A DNA stretch of 64,000 nucleotides from Lachnospiraceae bacterium (GTDB taxonomy: Bacteria; Bacillota; Clostridia; Lachnospirales; Lachnospiraceae). This document shows, piece by piece, positions 32,868-40,457 of the stretch. The notes beneath the pieces are model-generated. The model saw only the letters and a list, made by a program, of their open reading frames with translations. It ran no database searches and had not been told where the DNA came from. Numbering within the stretch: the stretch's first letter is position 1; the number at the start of each line of letters is the position of its first letter. The stretch spans positions 1-64,000 of the forward strand of contig JAFVXW010000020.1 in assembly GCA_017500935.1 (NCBI GenBank), written 5' to 3'. The translations under genes were made by a program, and so were the position numbers.

Positions 32868-33929
32868 ATGACCACAAATGACCTGACACAACTTCTTACC
32901 ACGATCACCCCGGCCAGCCAAAAGGCTTATGATGCCTGTATATATCATCTTGACCACATTGCCAAGCCCATCGGCAGCCTTGGAAAGCTGGAAAGTCTGC
33001 TGGCTGATATTGCGGGCGCTTCAGGCACACCCCTGATCAATATTGAAAAAAAATGCGTTCTGGTATTCTGTGCAGACAACGGCGTTCTGGCACAGGGTGT
33101 TGCCCAGAGCACGCATGAAGTCACCACCGCGATCACCCAGTCTCTGGTCCGTCATACCACCAGTGTATGCGCCATGGCAAAGGCCGCCGATGCTGATGTG
33201 TTCCCGATCGACATGGGTATGATCGACACTGTGGAAGGACTGCTGCCCTGTTCTGTTGCCAAAGGCACCTGCGATATTTCCCAGGGTGCTGCCATGACCA
33301 GACAGCAGGCCGTGGGAGCGATCTGTACCGGTATTGAACTGGTCCGTCAGAAAAAAGAGGAAGGTTACCGCCTGATCGCCACCGGTGAAGCCGGAATCGG
33401 CAATACCACAACCTCCAGTGCAGTTCTGTCCGTTTTGTTAAACCAGCCTGTGGAACTGGTTACCGGCAGAGGCTCCGGCCTTTCCGACGAAGGCTTAAAA
33501 CGCAAGCAAAACGCCATCCGCCAGGCCATTGCAGTCAACCAGCCTGATCCTTCTGACCCGCTGGATGTCTTAAGCAAGCTGGGCGGTTTTGACATTGCCG
33601 CCATGTGCGGTGCCTTTATCGGCGGCGCACTCTGTCACATCCCGGTGATCATGGACGGTTTTATCTCCGGCGTTGCCGCACTTTGTGCCATCCGCTTAAA
33701 TCCGCTGATCCGCGGCTATATTTTACCTTCCCACATCACCGCTGAACCCGCAGGACAGATGCTGATGAAGGAAATGGGCTTTGCTCCCATGATTCACGGC
33801 GATATGCGTCTGGGCGAAGGCACCGGTGCCGTGGCCTTGATGCCGCTTTTAGATCTGGCAGTTTCCGTCTACTACAATGCAGCATCCTTTGACGATATTC
33901 ACGTGGAGAAATACGAAAAATGGAAATAA
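32868..33929 (+). CDS. cobT: Nicotinate-nucleotide-DMB phosphoribosyltransferase
   Basis: 353 residues, the usual CobT length. CobT transfers phosphoribose from nicotinate mononucleotide to 5,6-dimethylbenzimidazole or another lower-ligand base, forming alpha-ribazole phosphate for the B12 nucleotide loop. Family hallmarks are visible: IAKPIGSLGKLE near residue 27, FCADNGV near 65, GEAGIGNTTTSSA near 172, and the catalytic-Glu region GDMRLGEGTGA near 316. ATG 32868 was chosen because it aligns with CobT N-termini; GAAAGGA lies a little far upstream. It overlaps cobU by 10 bases. Unlike the neighbouring minus-strand unit, no riboswitch precedes it. Confidence 0.94.
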   Translation: MTTNDLTQLLTTITPASQKAYDACIYHLDHIAKPIGSLGKLESLLADIAGASGTPLINIEKKCVLVFCADNGVLAQGVAQSTHEVTTAITQSLVRHTTSVCAMAKAADADVFPIDMGMIDTVEGLLPCSVAKGTCDISQGAAMTRQQAVGAICTGIELVRQKKEEGYRLIATGEAGIGNTTTSSAVLSVLLNQPVELVTGRGSGLSDEGLKRKQNAIRQAIAVNQPDPSDPLDVLSKLGGFDIAAMCGAFIGGALCHIPVIMDGFISGVAALCAIRLNPLIRGYILPSHITAEPAGQMLMKEMGFAPMIHGDMRLGEGTGAVALMPLLDLAVSVYYNAASFDDIHVEKYEKWK

Positions 33930-34450
33930 ATAAAGCATGTTCCAACATCACTCTGATCATCGGCGAAAACAGCAGCGGCAAAAGCCTTTTTGCAGAAAAT
34001 CTCACCGTTGAACTTAGCCCCGAAAGCAATGCCAGCCGCATTTATCTGGCCACCATGGTTCCCCAGACAAAAGAAAATGACCTACGCATCGAAAAACACC
34101 GCATCCAGCGCCAGAACAAAGGCTTTGTCACCATTGAAAAGGACTGGAATATTGACCGGATTGAAGTCTCAAAAGATTCTGTTGTCCTTTTGGAAGACAT
34201 CTCCAACCTGCTGGCAAACGGCATTTTTATCCATCATCAGACGGTATCTGATGCTTTTGCACAGATCACGGCACTTGCCGCCAAATGCCGTCACCTGATC
34301 GCAGTCAACATCGCCGGTCTTTGCGCAGACGGCTATGATGAAGAAACCGCCTCCTATATCAACGGCATCAATGCCCTAAATGACCGCATCGGTGCCGTTG
34401 CAGACACTGTATACCGAATGCAGAATGGAAAGGCTATTCTGCAAAAATAA
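33920..34450 (+). CDS. cobU: Adenosylcobinamide kinase/guanylyltransferase
   Basis: 176 residues, the usual CobU length. CobU phosphorylates adenosylcobinamide and then transfers GMP to it, activating it for lower-ligand attachment. The P-loop GENSSGKS is near residue 14, and the conserved EKHRIQRQ segment near 57 corresponds to the guanylylated-histidine region HRxxR; DSVVLLEDISNLLAN gives the Walker B-like strand. The N-terminus is somewhat divergent (GENSSGKS rather than GGARSGKS). It overlaps the end of cobT and ends just before a strong terminator. CobS and CobC, also needed, are not in the window. Confidence 0.87.
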   Translation: MEINKACSNITLIIGENSSGKSLFAENLTVELSPESNASRIYLATMVPQTKENDLRIEKHRIQRQNKGFVTIEKDWNIDRIEVSKDSVVLLEDISNLLANGIFIHHQTVSDAFAQITALAAKCRHLIAVNIAGLCADGYDEETASYINGINALNDRIGAVADTVYRMQNGKAILQK

Positions 34451-34463
34451 TAGATAAACGTCC

Positions 34464-34499
34464 AAAAGCTCTCCCTGACAGAAATCATGGAGAGCTTTT
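34464..34499. terminator. Bidirectional terminator
   Basis: AAAAGCTCTCC and GGAGAGCTTTT form an 11-bp stem with A and T runs on both sides. It serves cobU on the plus strand and the convergent isomerase-like gene on the minus strand. Confidence 0.9.
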
Positions 34500-34517
34500 C
34501 TATGTCTGTTCTTATTA

Positions 34518-35279
34518 TCATGCATCTACTTTAATAAATATCTGGTCAAGCATCCACCGTACGGATGGAGCAGCCTCGATCAGTTCCAACGTATATGTGG
34601 CATCCGGGCATAATCTGTCAGCCTGTTCAAAAAATGCCTTCATCGGTATCGTGCCGCAGTCCAGCGCACTGTGGGAATCCCTGCTTGTGTCATTATTATG
34701 TACATGAAAATGACTGATCCAGGGCGCACAGCAGTCGATCCACTCAGATACCGGAATTTTGGAATAGGCATTCACATGCCCGATATCCAGACAGATCCGG
34801 AAATTCGGATGATTCACACTGCTCACAATATCTGCAAGCATCTGCGGTTCTTCCTCAAACACATTCTCCAAAACGATCTCCACACCGGGATCTTCTTTGA
34901 AATAATCCTTCCAGAACAAAATAGACTGTTCAATAAACCACACCGGATAATACAAACGTTCATAATAACCGCTGTGGAAAATCACTTTTTTTGCCCCGTA
35001 CTCTTTTGCCAGTGCGATTGCCTGTCTGTAACGCTCTGCCGCCAGCGCACGCACTTTTCTGTCAATGGCACAGGGAAATAACTCATTAAAAGGCCCGTGC
35101 AGCACACAGCTCTCAATTCCATCCAAAGTCTTGCGCACCACCGGATCTGTCTCTTCAAATTCATCGTCCATATTCCAGGCAGTGCAATACTCTGCGATTT
35201 CAATGCCAAACCCTGCTTCCAAGGCAATTACGCGTGAATTTTCATCAATCGTGGAAATATAAAACTGTTCTTTTTTCAT
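34518..35279 (-). CDS. Sugar phosphate isomerase/epimerase-type TIM barrel
   Basis: About 253 residues. It belongs to the xylose-isomerase-like (AP endonuclease 2) TIM barrel superfamily. Metal-ligand positions are visible: IFHSGYYE near residue 100, VLENVFEEEP near 138 (Glu), CLDIGHVNAY near 166 (Asp, His), HFHVHNND near 190 (His) and YTLELIE near 235 (Glu). Such proteins isomerise or epimerise sugar or cyclitol derivatives with a divalent metal; the substrate cannot be assigned. Start ATG 35279 follows GGAGAG; a GTG six bases upstream is also possible. No functional link to the adjacent cobT-cobU pair is visible. Confidence 0.8.
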   Translation of the reverse strand: MKKEQFYISTIDENSRVIALEAGFGIEIAEYCTAWNMDDEFEETDPVVRKTLDGIESCVLHGPFNELFPCAIDRKVRALAAERYRQAIALAKEYGAKKVIFHSGYYERLYYPVWFIEQSILFWKDYFKEDPGVEIVLENVFEEEPQMLADIVSSVNHPNFRICLDIGHVNAYSKIPVSEWIDCCAPWISHFHVHNNDTSRDSHSALDCGTIPMKAFFEQADRLCPDATYTLELIEAAPSVRWMLDQIFIKVDA

Positions 35280-35415
35280 GTGCACTCTCCTGCTTTTTAT
35301 GTTTTATTATTGCGTCAAAGTAATCTGCTGCTTAGTTACAGGGATTTTAACATACTTTTTTGTGTTTTTCAAAAGGTTTGTTTTCTGCTTTTCGTTCTCG
35401 CTTGGGGATGTCTGG

Positions 35416-35531
35416 GGTATCTTTTGAGCTTTTTTTCTTCTTTGAGATACTCTTCTGGTATCTTTTCTGCTTTCATTCTCCTTTGAAATACTCTGGGTAT
35501 CTTAAACATGAAAAAAGCTTGTTGAGATACC
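35416..35531. repeat. Three about 40-bp units with GGTATCTT/GAGATAC arms
   Basis: GGTATCTT begins at 35416, 35457 and 35496 (spacing 41 and 39), and each unit ends with GAGATAC or GAAATAC, so each can fold as a hairpin. Could be a regulatory array or a small repeat relic. Confidence 0.6.
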
Positions 35532-35587
35532 GGACACTAAAAACAAACCGCACCAAAAGCGAACAAACGCAAATTATTCATGTTGAG

Positions 35588-35616
35588 TTGAAACAATTAT
35601 TTGTTTCGGTTATAAT
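35588..35616 (+). promoter_or_regulatory. Promoter of the Uma2-type gene
   Basis: TTGAAA (35588-35593), 17-base spacer, TATAAT (35611-35616), followed by GGAAGGAGG just before the start codon. Confidence 0.8.
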
Positions 35617-35646
35617 AAAGTATAAGTTAACGGAAGGAGGAAGATT

Positions 35647-36192
35647 ATGCCGTTACCTCAAAAGACATATTATACAATCGATGATATATATGCTTTACCT
35701 GAAGGCCAACGAGCCGAGCTGATCGATGGCGAACTCTATATGATGGCTCCTCCAAGTACGCGCCATCAAATTATCTCCGGCTGGCTGTTTAACCAGATTT
35801 ACAATTTCATTCAGAATAATCAGGGCAAATGCAGTGTATTTAACGCTCCATTCGCAGTCTACCTTACCGCCGATGACGAAAAATACTTTGAACCCGATAT
35901 TGCTGTTATCTGTGATCCGGATAAAATAGACGACAAAGGCTGTCAGGGTGCCCCTGACTGGATCATTGAAATCGTCTCTCCTGCCAGCAGAACCATGGAT
36001 TACTATATCAAACTCTCTGAATATAAAAAAGCCGGTGTCAAAGAATACTGGATTGTCGATCCGACCAAAAAGTTCATCATGGTATATAATCTGCGTGACG
36101 AAGAACCGCCGATCATTTATCCTTTTTCTGCCAAAATCACGCCGCTGCTTTATCAGAATCTGGAAATTGATTTTTCGAAATTGAATATTTAA
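35647..36192 (+). CDS. Uma2 family PD-(D/E)XK nuclease-fold protein
   Basis: 181 residues, typical for Uma2 (DUF820). The core motifs fit: ELIDGELYMMAPPS near residue 24, EPDIAVICDPDKI near 82 (catalytic Asp), PDWIIEIVSPASRTMDY near 103 (the E-x-x-S-P hallmark) and KLSEYKKAGVKEYWIVDP near 122. Uma2 proteins have a restriction-endonuclease-like fold; their cellular role is unsettled. Strong promoter and GGAAGGAGG ribosome site; monocistronic, bounded by a terminator. The reading frame looks intact, including the nuclease motif residues. Confidence 0.9.
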   Translation: MPLPQKTYYTIDDIYALPEGQRAELIDGELYMMAPPSTRHQIISGWLFNQIYNFIQNNQGKCSVFNAPFAVYLTADDEKYFEPDIAVICDPDKIDDKGCQGAPDWIIEIVSPASRTMDYYIKLSEYKKAGVKEYWIVDPTKKFIMVYNLRDEEPPIIYPFSAKITPLLYQNLEIDFSKLNI

Positions 36193-36193
36193 C

Positions 36194-36242
36194 ATTAAAA
36201 ATAATGACCCAGACCATTCTTGTCTGAGTCATTATTTTTAAT
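36194..36242. terminator. Bidirectional terminator after Uma2 gene
   Basis: AAAAATAATGACYCAGAC and its complement form a long stem with A/T-rich flanks; it can act for both the plus-strand Uma2 gene and the convergent DUF402 gene. Confidence 0.85.
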
Positions 36243-36268
36243 GCAGGAGATGGAGCGAGTTCCCATCT

Positions 36269-36799
36269 TCAATGCCAATACTCATTTTTATCATGAAATA
36301 TCGCCCAAAAATCATTTGTCAATTCCTTTAAAAAATCCAAATTTAGATAATACCTTTTTTCTAAAAAATTCAATGTTTGATATGCATTATCAACATCCGA
36401 TTGTGTTATTTCCCTATTTTCAAAAGCTCTGAGCAATTCATCTTCATCCAAGACTATTTTTTGCCCATTAGGTGTTATAACCATATCCAAATATAAATCA
36501 TCTTCAAATGGAATTCCATTATCAACACCTACCTTTTTGGCTATGTCAAAATACCATTCAACCAATTTATTATCAGCATCAAACATTATTGTAATGGCAT
36601 AATTTGCATTATCAGGATAGACTTCTATCCATTCATATTTTTCATCCTGAATACATACATTATCTATTCCATTATTAACAATGAGAGGTTTCTCTAAACC
36701 TTTTATTTTTATATTACATACATATCCCGAAAAACTGGCTTTTTCTATTCTTTTCTGCATATAATCACCACTTACAGAGTTTGCATATCTATAGCTCAT
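36269..36799 (-). CDS. DUF402 domain protein
   Basis: 176 residues. The central part (YEWIEVYPDNANYAITIMFD ... VEWYFDIAKKVGVDNGIPFE ... DLYLDMVITPNGQ) matches DUF402, a beta-barrel domain with Asp/Glu-lined metal site related to FomD and nucleoside phosphatases. ATG 36799 follows AAGGAG at normal spacing. The coding sequence is clearly more AT-rich than its neighbours, which may point to recent acquisition. No operon partners; function not assignable beyond a possible phosphatase-like activity. Confidence 0.8.
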   Translation of the reverse strand: MSYRYANSVSGDYMQKRIEKASFSGYVCNIKIKGLEKPLIVNNGIDNVCIQDEKYEWIEVYPDNANYAITIMFDADNKLVEWYFDIAKKVGVDNGIPFEDDLYLDMVITPNGQKIVLDEDELLRAFENREITQSDVDNAYQTLNFLEKRYYLNLDFLKELTNDFWAIFHDKNEYWH

Positions 36800-36901
36800 A
36801 TGTTACATCTCCTTCTTACATTATTATAATCTATCAAACACATTTTTTATATGCCAAGTTTTCCTTTTATGAATGCAAGCAGCTACTGGCCCTGTAAAAC
36901 A

Positions 36902-36940
36902 AAAAACGCCAAATCCACGTAACACGTAAATTCAGCGTTC
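36902..36940 (-). terminator. Terminator of tRNA-Leu
   Basis: On the minus strand AACGCTGAATTTACGT pairs with ACGTGGATTTGGCGTT and is followed by TTTTTG. It starts 6 bases after the tRNA 3' end. Confidence 0.85.
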
Positions 36941-36945
36941 TTTCC

Positions 36946-37028
36946 TGCCGGCAGTGGGACTTGAACCCACACGATGTTGCCATCAACAGATTTTGAGTCT
37001 GCCTCGTCTGCCATTCCGACATGCCGGC
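36946..37028 (-). tRNA. tRNA-Leu (anticodon CAA)
   Basis: 83 bases with acceptor stem GCCGGCA/TGCCGGC, anticodon loop CTCAAAA (anticodon CAA), a long variable arm typical of class II tRNAs and the T-loop GGTTCAAGTCC. The CCA end is not encoded. A terminator follows. Confidence 0.95.
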
Positions 37029-37059
37029 CTATATTTATTCCTACTAGGACTATAAAATC

Positions 37060-37097
37060 CAACAGCCGAGTATTATAATAACATACCCGGCTGTTGA
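37060..37097 (-). terminator. Terminator of the DUF1540 gene
   Basis: On the minus strand CAACAGCCGGGTAT and ATACTCGGCTGTTG form a stem followed by GATTTTAT. It lies 34 bases after the stop codon of the DUF1540 gene. Confidence 0.8.
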
Positions 37098-37130
37098 TTG
37101 CAAGTATTTTTTTACCCGAAAGCAGTTCTT

Positions 37131-37457
37131 TTATCTCGCTTCCATACGTTCCTTAAAGGTTGCGCAGGCGGTTTCCTTACAGTCGTTTGCGCCATTGCCC
37201 TTGATGTCCACGTGATCTGCGTGACATTTGTAGTTGGTGTTGTACATGCATCTGACTGCTTCACAGTCAATGCTGATGGTACGGCTGGGATGTTCGGTTG
37301 CATTCTTTACAGAAGCATCCCCCTGCTTTCTGAAGCTTTCGCAGCAGGTTTCCTTGCTGTCACCGGCATGGGTGCCGCCAACCATGATATCACCTTTGCT
37401 GCATAAGTGTTCTTTGTTATAGGTACAGTTTTCTACGCCGCATTTTAAATTTGCCAT
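37131..37457 (-). CDS. Two-domain DUF1540 cysteine-rich protein
   Basis: 108 residues from ATG 37457 (AAGGAGG upstream; the longer frame reads through the thrS terminator). It contains two DUF1540 units, each with a cysteine spacing like CGVENCTYNKEHLCSKGDI then ETCCESF, and CEAVRCMYNTNYKCHADHV then ETACATF. DUF1540 proteins are small, cysteine-rich and common in clostridia, often linked with sporulation; they probably bind metal. Here the gene is isolated between the thrS terminator and its own terminator. Confidence 0.88.
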   Translation of the reverse strand: MANLKCGVENCTYNKEHLCSKGDIMVGGTHAGDSKETCCESFRKQGDASVKNATEHPSRTISIDCEAVRCMYNTNYKCHADHVDIKGNGANDCKETACATFKERMEAR

Positions 37458-37529
37458 AAAAGCCTCCTTTTTTAAACGCTCATTGATCGAGCTCTTACAG
37501 CAATAGTCTGTGCGGTTTTCAAAAAAATA

Positions 37530-37555
37530 TGCGGCAGTCTTTAAAAACTGCCGCA
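37530..37555 (-). terminator. Terminator of thrS
   Basis: On the minus strand TGCGGCAGTTTTTAAAGACTGCCGCA is a perfect 10-bp stem, followed by TATTTTTTTG, 22 bases after the thrS stop codon. Confidence 0.9.
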
Positions 37556-37576
37556 CAATTTTGATACATTTTTTAA

Positions 37577-39535
37577 TTATTTTTCAGCAACAACTTCTTC
37601 TTTGCGGATTTCTTTGGTTCTGATTTCCTTGCAGATTGCATTTACGAAATCATCCAGAGCCTTCACGCCTTCATCACCTGCAAAACGGCTTCTTACTGCA
37701 ACGGTTCTGTCAGCTTCTTCCTGTGCACCAACTACAAGCATGTAAGGAAGCTTGTCAAGACGTGCTGCACGGATCTTGTAGCCGATCTTTTCGGAACGGT
37801 TATCAACAGTTGCCAGCACACCGTTGTTCTTTAATTCTTCGCATACGCTGTTTGCGTAGTCGATATATTTCTCGGAAATAGGAAGGATACGAACCTGTTC
37901 AGGACACAGCCATGTAGGGAATTTACCTTCGTATTTTTCGATCAGCCAAGCCAGAGTTCTTTCATAGCAGCCCATGGAAGTTCTGTGAATGATGTAAGGA
38001 CGAACCTTATCACCGTTCTGATCGATATAAGTCATGTCAAAACGTTCTGCCAGGAACATATCCAGCTGAATGGTGATCATGGTATCTTCCTTGCCGTATA
38101 CGTTCTTAGCCTGAATGTCGAGCTTAGGACCGTAGAATGCTGCTTCGCCTTCTTCTTCGGTAAATTCGATGTCGTTGGCACGAAGCATCTGACGCATCAT
38201 TTCTTCGACTTCCATCCACTGTTCCAGAGTGCCCAGATATTTGCCCATGTTGTTGGGATCGCACTTGGAAAGACGGTAGGTTACATCACCTTCCAGACCC
38301 AGAGTGGTCAGGCAGTATTTTGCCAGATTTACACAGCCATGGAATTCTTCTTCCACCTGATCGGGTCTGATCACCAGATGTCCTTCGGAAATGGTGAACT
38401 GACGTACACGGGTAAGACCGTGCATTTCGCCGGAATCTTCATTTCTGAAAAGTGTGGAGGTTTCACCGTATCTTAAAGGCAGATCTCTGTAAGATTTCTG
38501 GCTCTGTTTGTATACATAATACTGGAAAGGACAGGTCATGGGACGAAGTGCAAATACTTCATCATCGGTTTCTTCATCGCCCAGAACGAACATGCCTTCT
38601 TTGTAATGTCCCCAGTGGTCAGAGATCACATACAGATCCTTCTTTGCCATCATGGGAGTCTTGGTGCGGACATAGCCGCGTCTTTCTTCTTCGTCTTCGA
38701 TCCATCTCTGCATGGTCTGGATCATCTTTGCGCCCTTGGGCATCAGCAGGGGCAGACCCTGACCGATCACGTCAACGGTTGCAAACAGTTCCATTTCGCG
38801 GCCCAGTTTGTTGTGGTCACGTTTCTTTACATTTTCAAGATATTCCAGATACTCAGCCAGTTCTTCCTTCTTATTGAAAGCAGTACCGTAGATTCTCTGC
38901 AGCTGTGCATTTTCGGATTTTCCTCTCCAGTATGCCATAGAGGAGGAGATCAGCTTGAATGCCTTGATACCCTTGGTGCTCATCAGGTGAGGACCTGCGC
39001 AAAGGTCAACAAATTCGCCCTGGCTGTAGAAAGAAATCTTTGCATCTTCGGGAAGGTCTCTGATCAGCTCTACCTTGTAAGGCTCACCCTTTTCTTCCAT
39101 AAAAGCAATCGCTTCTTCTCTGGGAAGCTCAAAACGCTCCAGCTTCTTGCCTTCTTTGATGATCTTTTTCATCTCAGCTTCGATCTTATCCAGATCTTCT
39201 CTGGAAAAAGGCGCATGTTCAAAATCGTAGTAGTAACCGGTATCAATGCTGGGACCGATTGCCAGCTTGGCATCGGGGAATACACGCTTAACAGCTTCTG
39301 CCATTACATGGGAAGTGGTGTGGCGGATAGCAGCCAGACCTTCCCTGTCATTTGCAGTCAGAATGCTTAATTCGCAGTCTTCTTCGATAACAGTACGCAG
39401 ATCTTTTACTTCGCCGTTTACCATACCGGCGCAAGCCACTCTTGCAAGACCTTCACTGATGTCCTGAGCGATTTCAAAAATGCTCATTGCCTGTGCGTAT
39501 TCTTTTACAGAACCGTCTTTTAAAGTAATCTTCAT
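37577..39535 (-). CDS. thrS: Threonyl-tRNA synthetase
   Basis: 652 residues, near the usual 640. It charges tRNA-Thr. In order: TGS domain (about 1-60); editing domain with RHTTSHVMAEAVKR near 73 and the zinc-site segment SQGEFVDLCAGPHL near 175; class II core with motif 2 RYGETSTLFRNEDSG and LTRVRQFT near 365 and motif 3 HRTSMGCYERTLAWL near 500; C-terminal anticodon-binding domain (VRILPISEKY onward). Start ATG 39535 follows GGAGG; the upstream in-frame ATG overlaps that site. It is preceded by a T-box leader and shares its transcript with a small cysteine-rich membrane protein. Confidence 0.97.
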   Translation of the reverse strand: MKITLKDGSVKEYAQAMSIFEIAQDISEGLARVACAGMVNGEVKDLRTVIEEDCELSILTANDREGLAAIRHTTSHVMAEAVKRVFPDAKLAIGPSIDTGYYYDFEHAPFSREDLDKIEAEMKKIIKEGKKLERFELPREEAIAFMEEKGEPYKVELIRDLPEDAKISFYSQGEFVDLCAGPHLMSTKGIKAFKLISSSMAYWRGKSENAQLQRIYGTAFNKKEELAEYLEYLENVKKRDHNKLGREMELFATVDVIGQGLPLLMPKGAKMIQTMQRWIEDEEERRGYVRTKTPMMAKKDLYVISDHWGHYKEGMFVLGDEETDDEVFALRPMTCPFQYYVYKQSQKSYRDLPLRYGETSTLFRNEDSGEMHGLTRVRQFTISEGHLVIRPDQVEEEFHGCVNLAKYCLTTLGLEGDVTYRLSKCDPNNMGKYLGTLEQWMEVEEMMRQMLRANDIEFTEEEGEAAFYGPKLDIQAKNVYGKEDTMITIQLDMFLAERFDMTYIDQNGDKVRPYIIHRTSMGCYERTLAWLIEKYEGKFPTWLCPEQVRILPISEKYIDYANSVCEELKNNGVLATVDNRSEKIGYKIRAARLDKLPYMLVVGAQEEADRTVAVRSRFAGDEGVKALDDFVNAICKEIRTKEIRKEEVVAEK

Positions 39536-39556
39536 AATATCCTCCATTTCAGAATC

Positions 39557-39952
39557 TTATCTGATCTTAAAATAACTTTTTCTTTCTTTTTTGGCTGCTT
39601 CATCTTCCTCTTCCAGAGTCAGATCACCCTCACAGCAAAGCTCCTGATTGCCGCAGAATTCATGTTCGCCGCAGCAGCGTTCTTCATCGCAGTCTGTTTT
39701 GCAGCAAAGACCGCCTTCGCACTCACAGTCGCCGCAGCTGTCACAGTCACAGCCTTCACATTCATCGTCTGCAGCATAATTATTTCCGTTTCCACAGCCA
39801 AAATACTGTGTTTTATTCTTTCTGGGAGAAAGCAGCATACCCAGAAAAATGCCGGTAAAGAGTGCCACAAGAATACTTAATACTACATCCAGTTTTGTCA
39901 TTTTGCTGTCCTCCGCCAAAACGGCGGTCAGCTCATCGAGTCTTTTCTTCAT
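39557..39952 (-). CDS. Small membrane protein with cysteine-rich acidic tail
   Basis: 131 residues from ATG 39952 (GGAGG upstream). A short N-terminal helix is followed by a membrane segment (DVVLSILVALFTGIFLGMLL, about 22-42) and an unusually cysteine-rich, acidic tail (ECEGCDCDSCGDCECEGG ... CCKTDCDEERCC), about 18 Cys in 60 residues, ending with an acidic and basic stretch. I do not recognise a family; YtxH-like N-termini are similar. It lies between the T-box leader and thrS, 21 bases before the thrS start, so it should be induced by threonine limitation. The tail would bind soft metals; its function is unknown. Confidence 0.7.
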   Translation of the reverse strand: MKKRLDELTAVLAEDSKMTKLDVVLSILVALFTGIFLGMLLSPRKNKTQYFGCGNGNNYAADDECEGCDCDSCGDCECEGGLCCKTDCDEERCCGEHEFCGNQELCCEGDLTLEEEDEAAKKERKSYFKIR

Positions 39953-40059
39953 ATTGCCTCCTTGTTGTTTGAGTGTAGAATTTACAGTTCCGTGCCAAAC
40001 CCGCAAGCTGACGCTTGCCCGTTCGCAGGCTTCGCCTTCCACGGATCATTGCCAACGCG

Positions 40060-40365
40060 AAAAAAATCCCATGCACTCTGTTAAAAGTGCATGGGACGTA
40101 AATAACGCGGTTCCACCCTGCTTGCTCTGTCTTTAGGCTGACACGGATGTGCCGCCTGCACAATACAAAACAGATAAAAAAAACTGCCGGTACTGACACA
40201 GAACCTCTCATTATGATGATAACGGAATCACCGGACCGGATTGGGGTCACTCAGAGCAGGTCTTGGGCAATCCTCTTCGTCAGGATACTTACAGCACAGT
40301 TTATCAAAAACCGGTATCCCTCTCTGTCACGTTCCGATTGCTTACTCGTCTCTTCAACGTGTTTT
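40060..40365 (-). promoter_or_regulatory. T-box leader (threonine)
   Basis: The minus strand has the T-box core CAGGGTGGAACCGCG (40106-40120) and then the terminator stem GTCCCATGCACTTT/AGAGTGCATGGGAT followed by TTTTTT (40061-40098). The upstream part carries AGTA-type Stem I sequences and a GAGTGACCCC segment with an ACC threonine codon as likely specifier. Uncharged tRNA-Thr would favour read-through. Confidence 0.93.
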
Positions 40366-40380
40366 CAAATATATGTATGC

Positions 40381-40409
40381 ATTGTAATCCAATTTTTTGA
40401 TTTTGTAAA
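40381..40409 (-). promoter_or_regulatory. Promoter of the T-box thrS unit
   Basis: Minus-strand TTTACA (40404-40409), 17-base spacer, TACAAT (40381-40386), just upstream of the T-box leader. Confidence 0.75.
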
Positions 40410-40457
40410 GTTGAAATTTTTGCTTTTTTCACCAGAACAAACCAAATCCATGCTCAT

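Larger units (their letters stand above)
35286..35646. other. Intergenic region with imperfect direct repeats
   Basis: 361 bases without a credible gene. It contains three direct repeats of about 40 bases (35416-35531) and a promoter for the Uma2 gene (35588-35616). Confidence 0.7.

Noticed and set aside
33133-33604. Minus-strand frames inside cobT
   Set aside because: They are antisense to a well-conserved cobT and show no recognised domain or start site.
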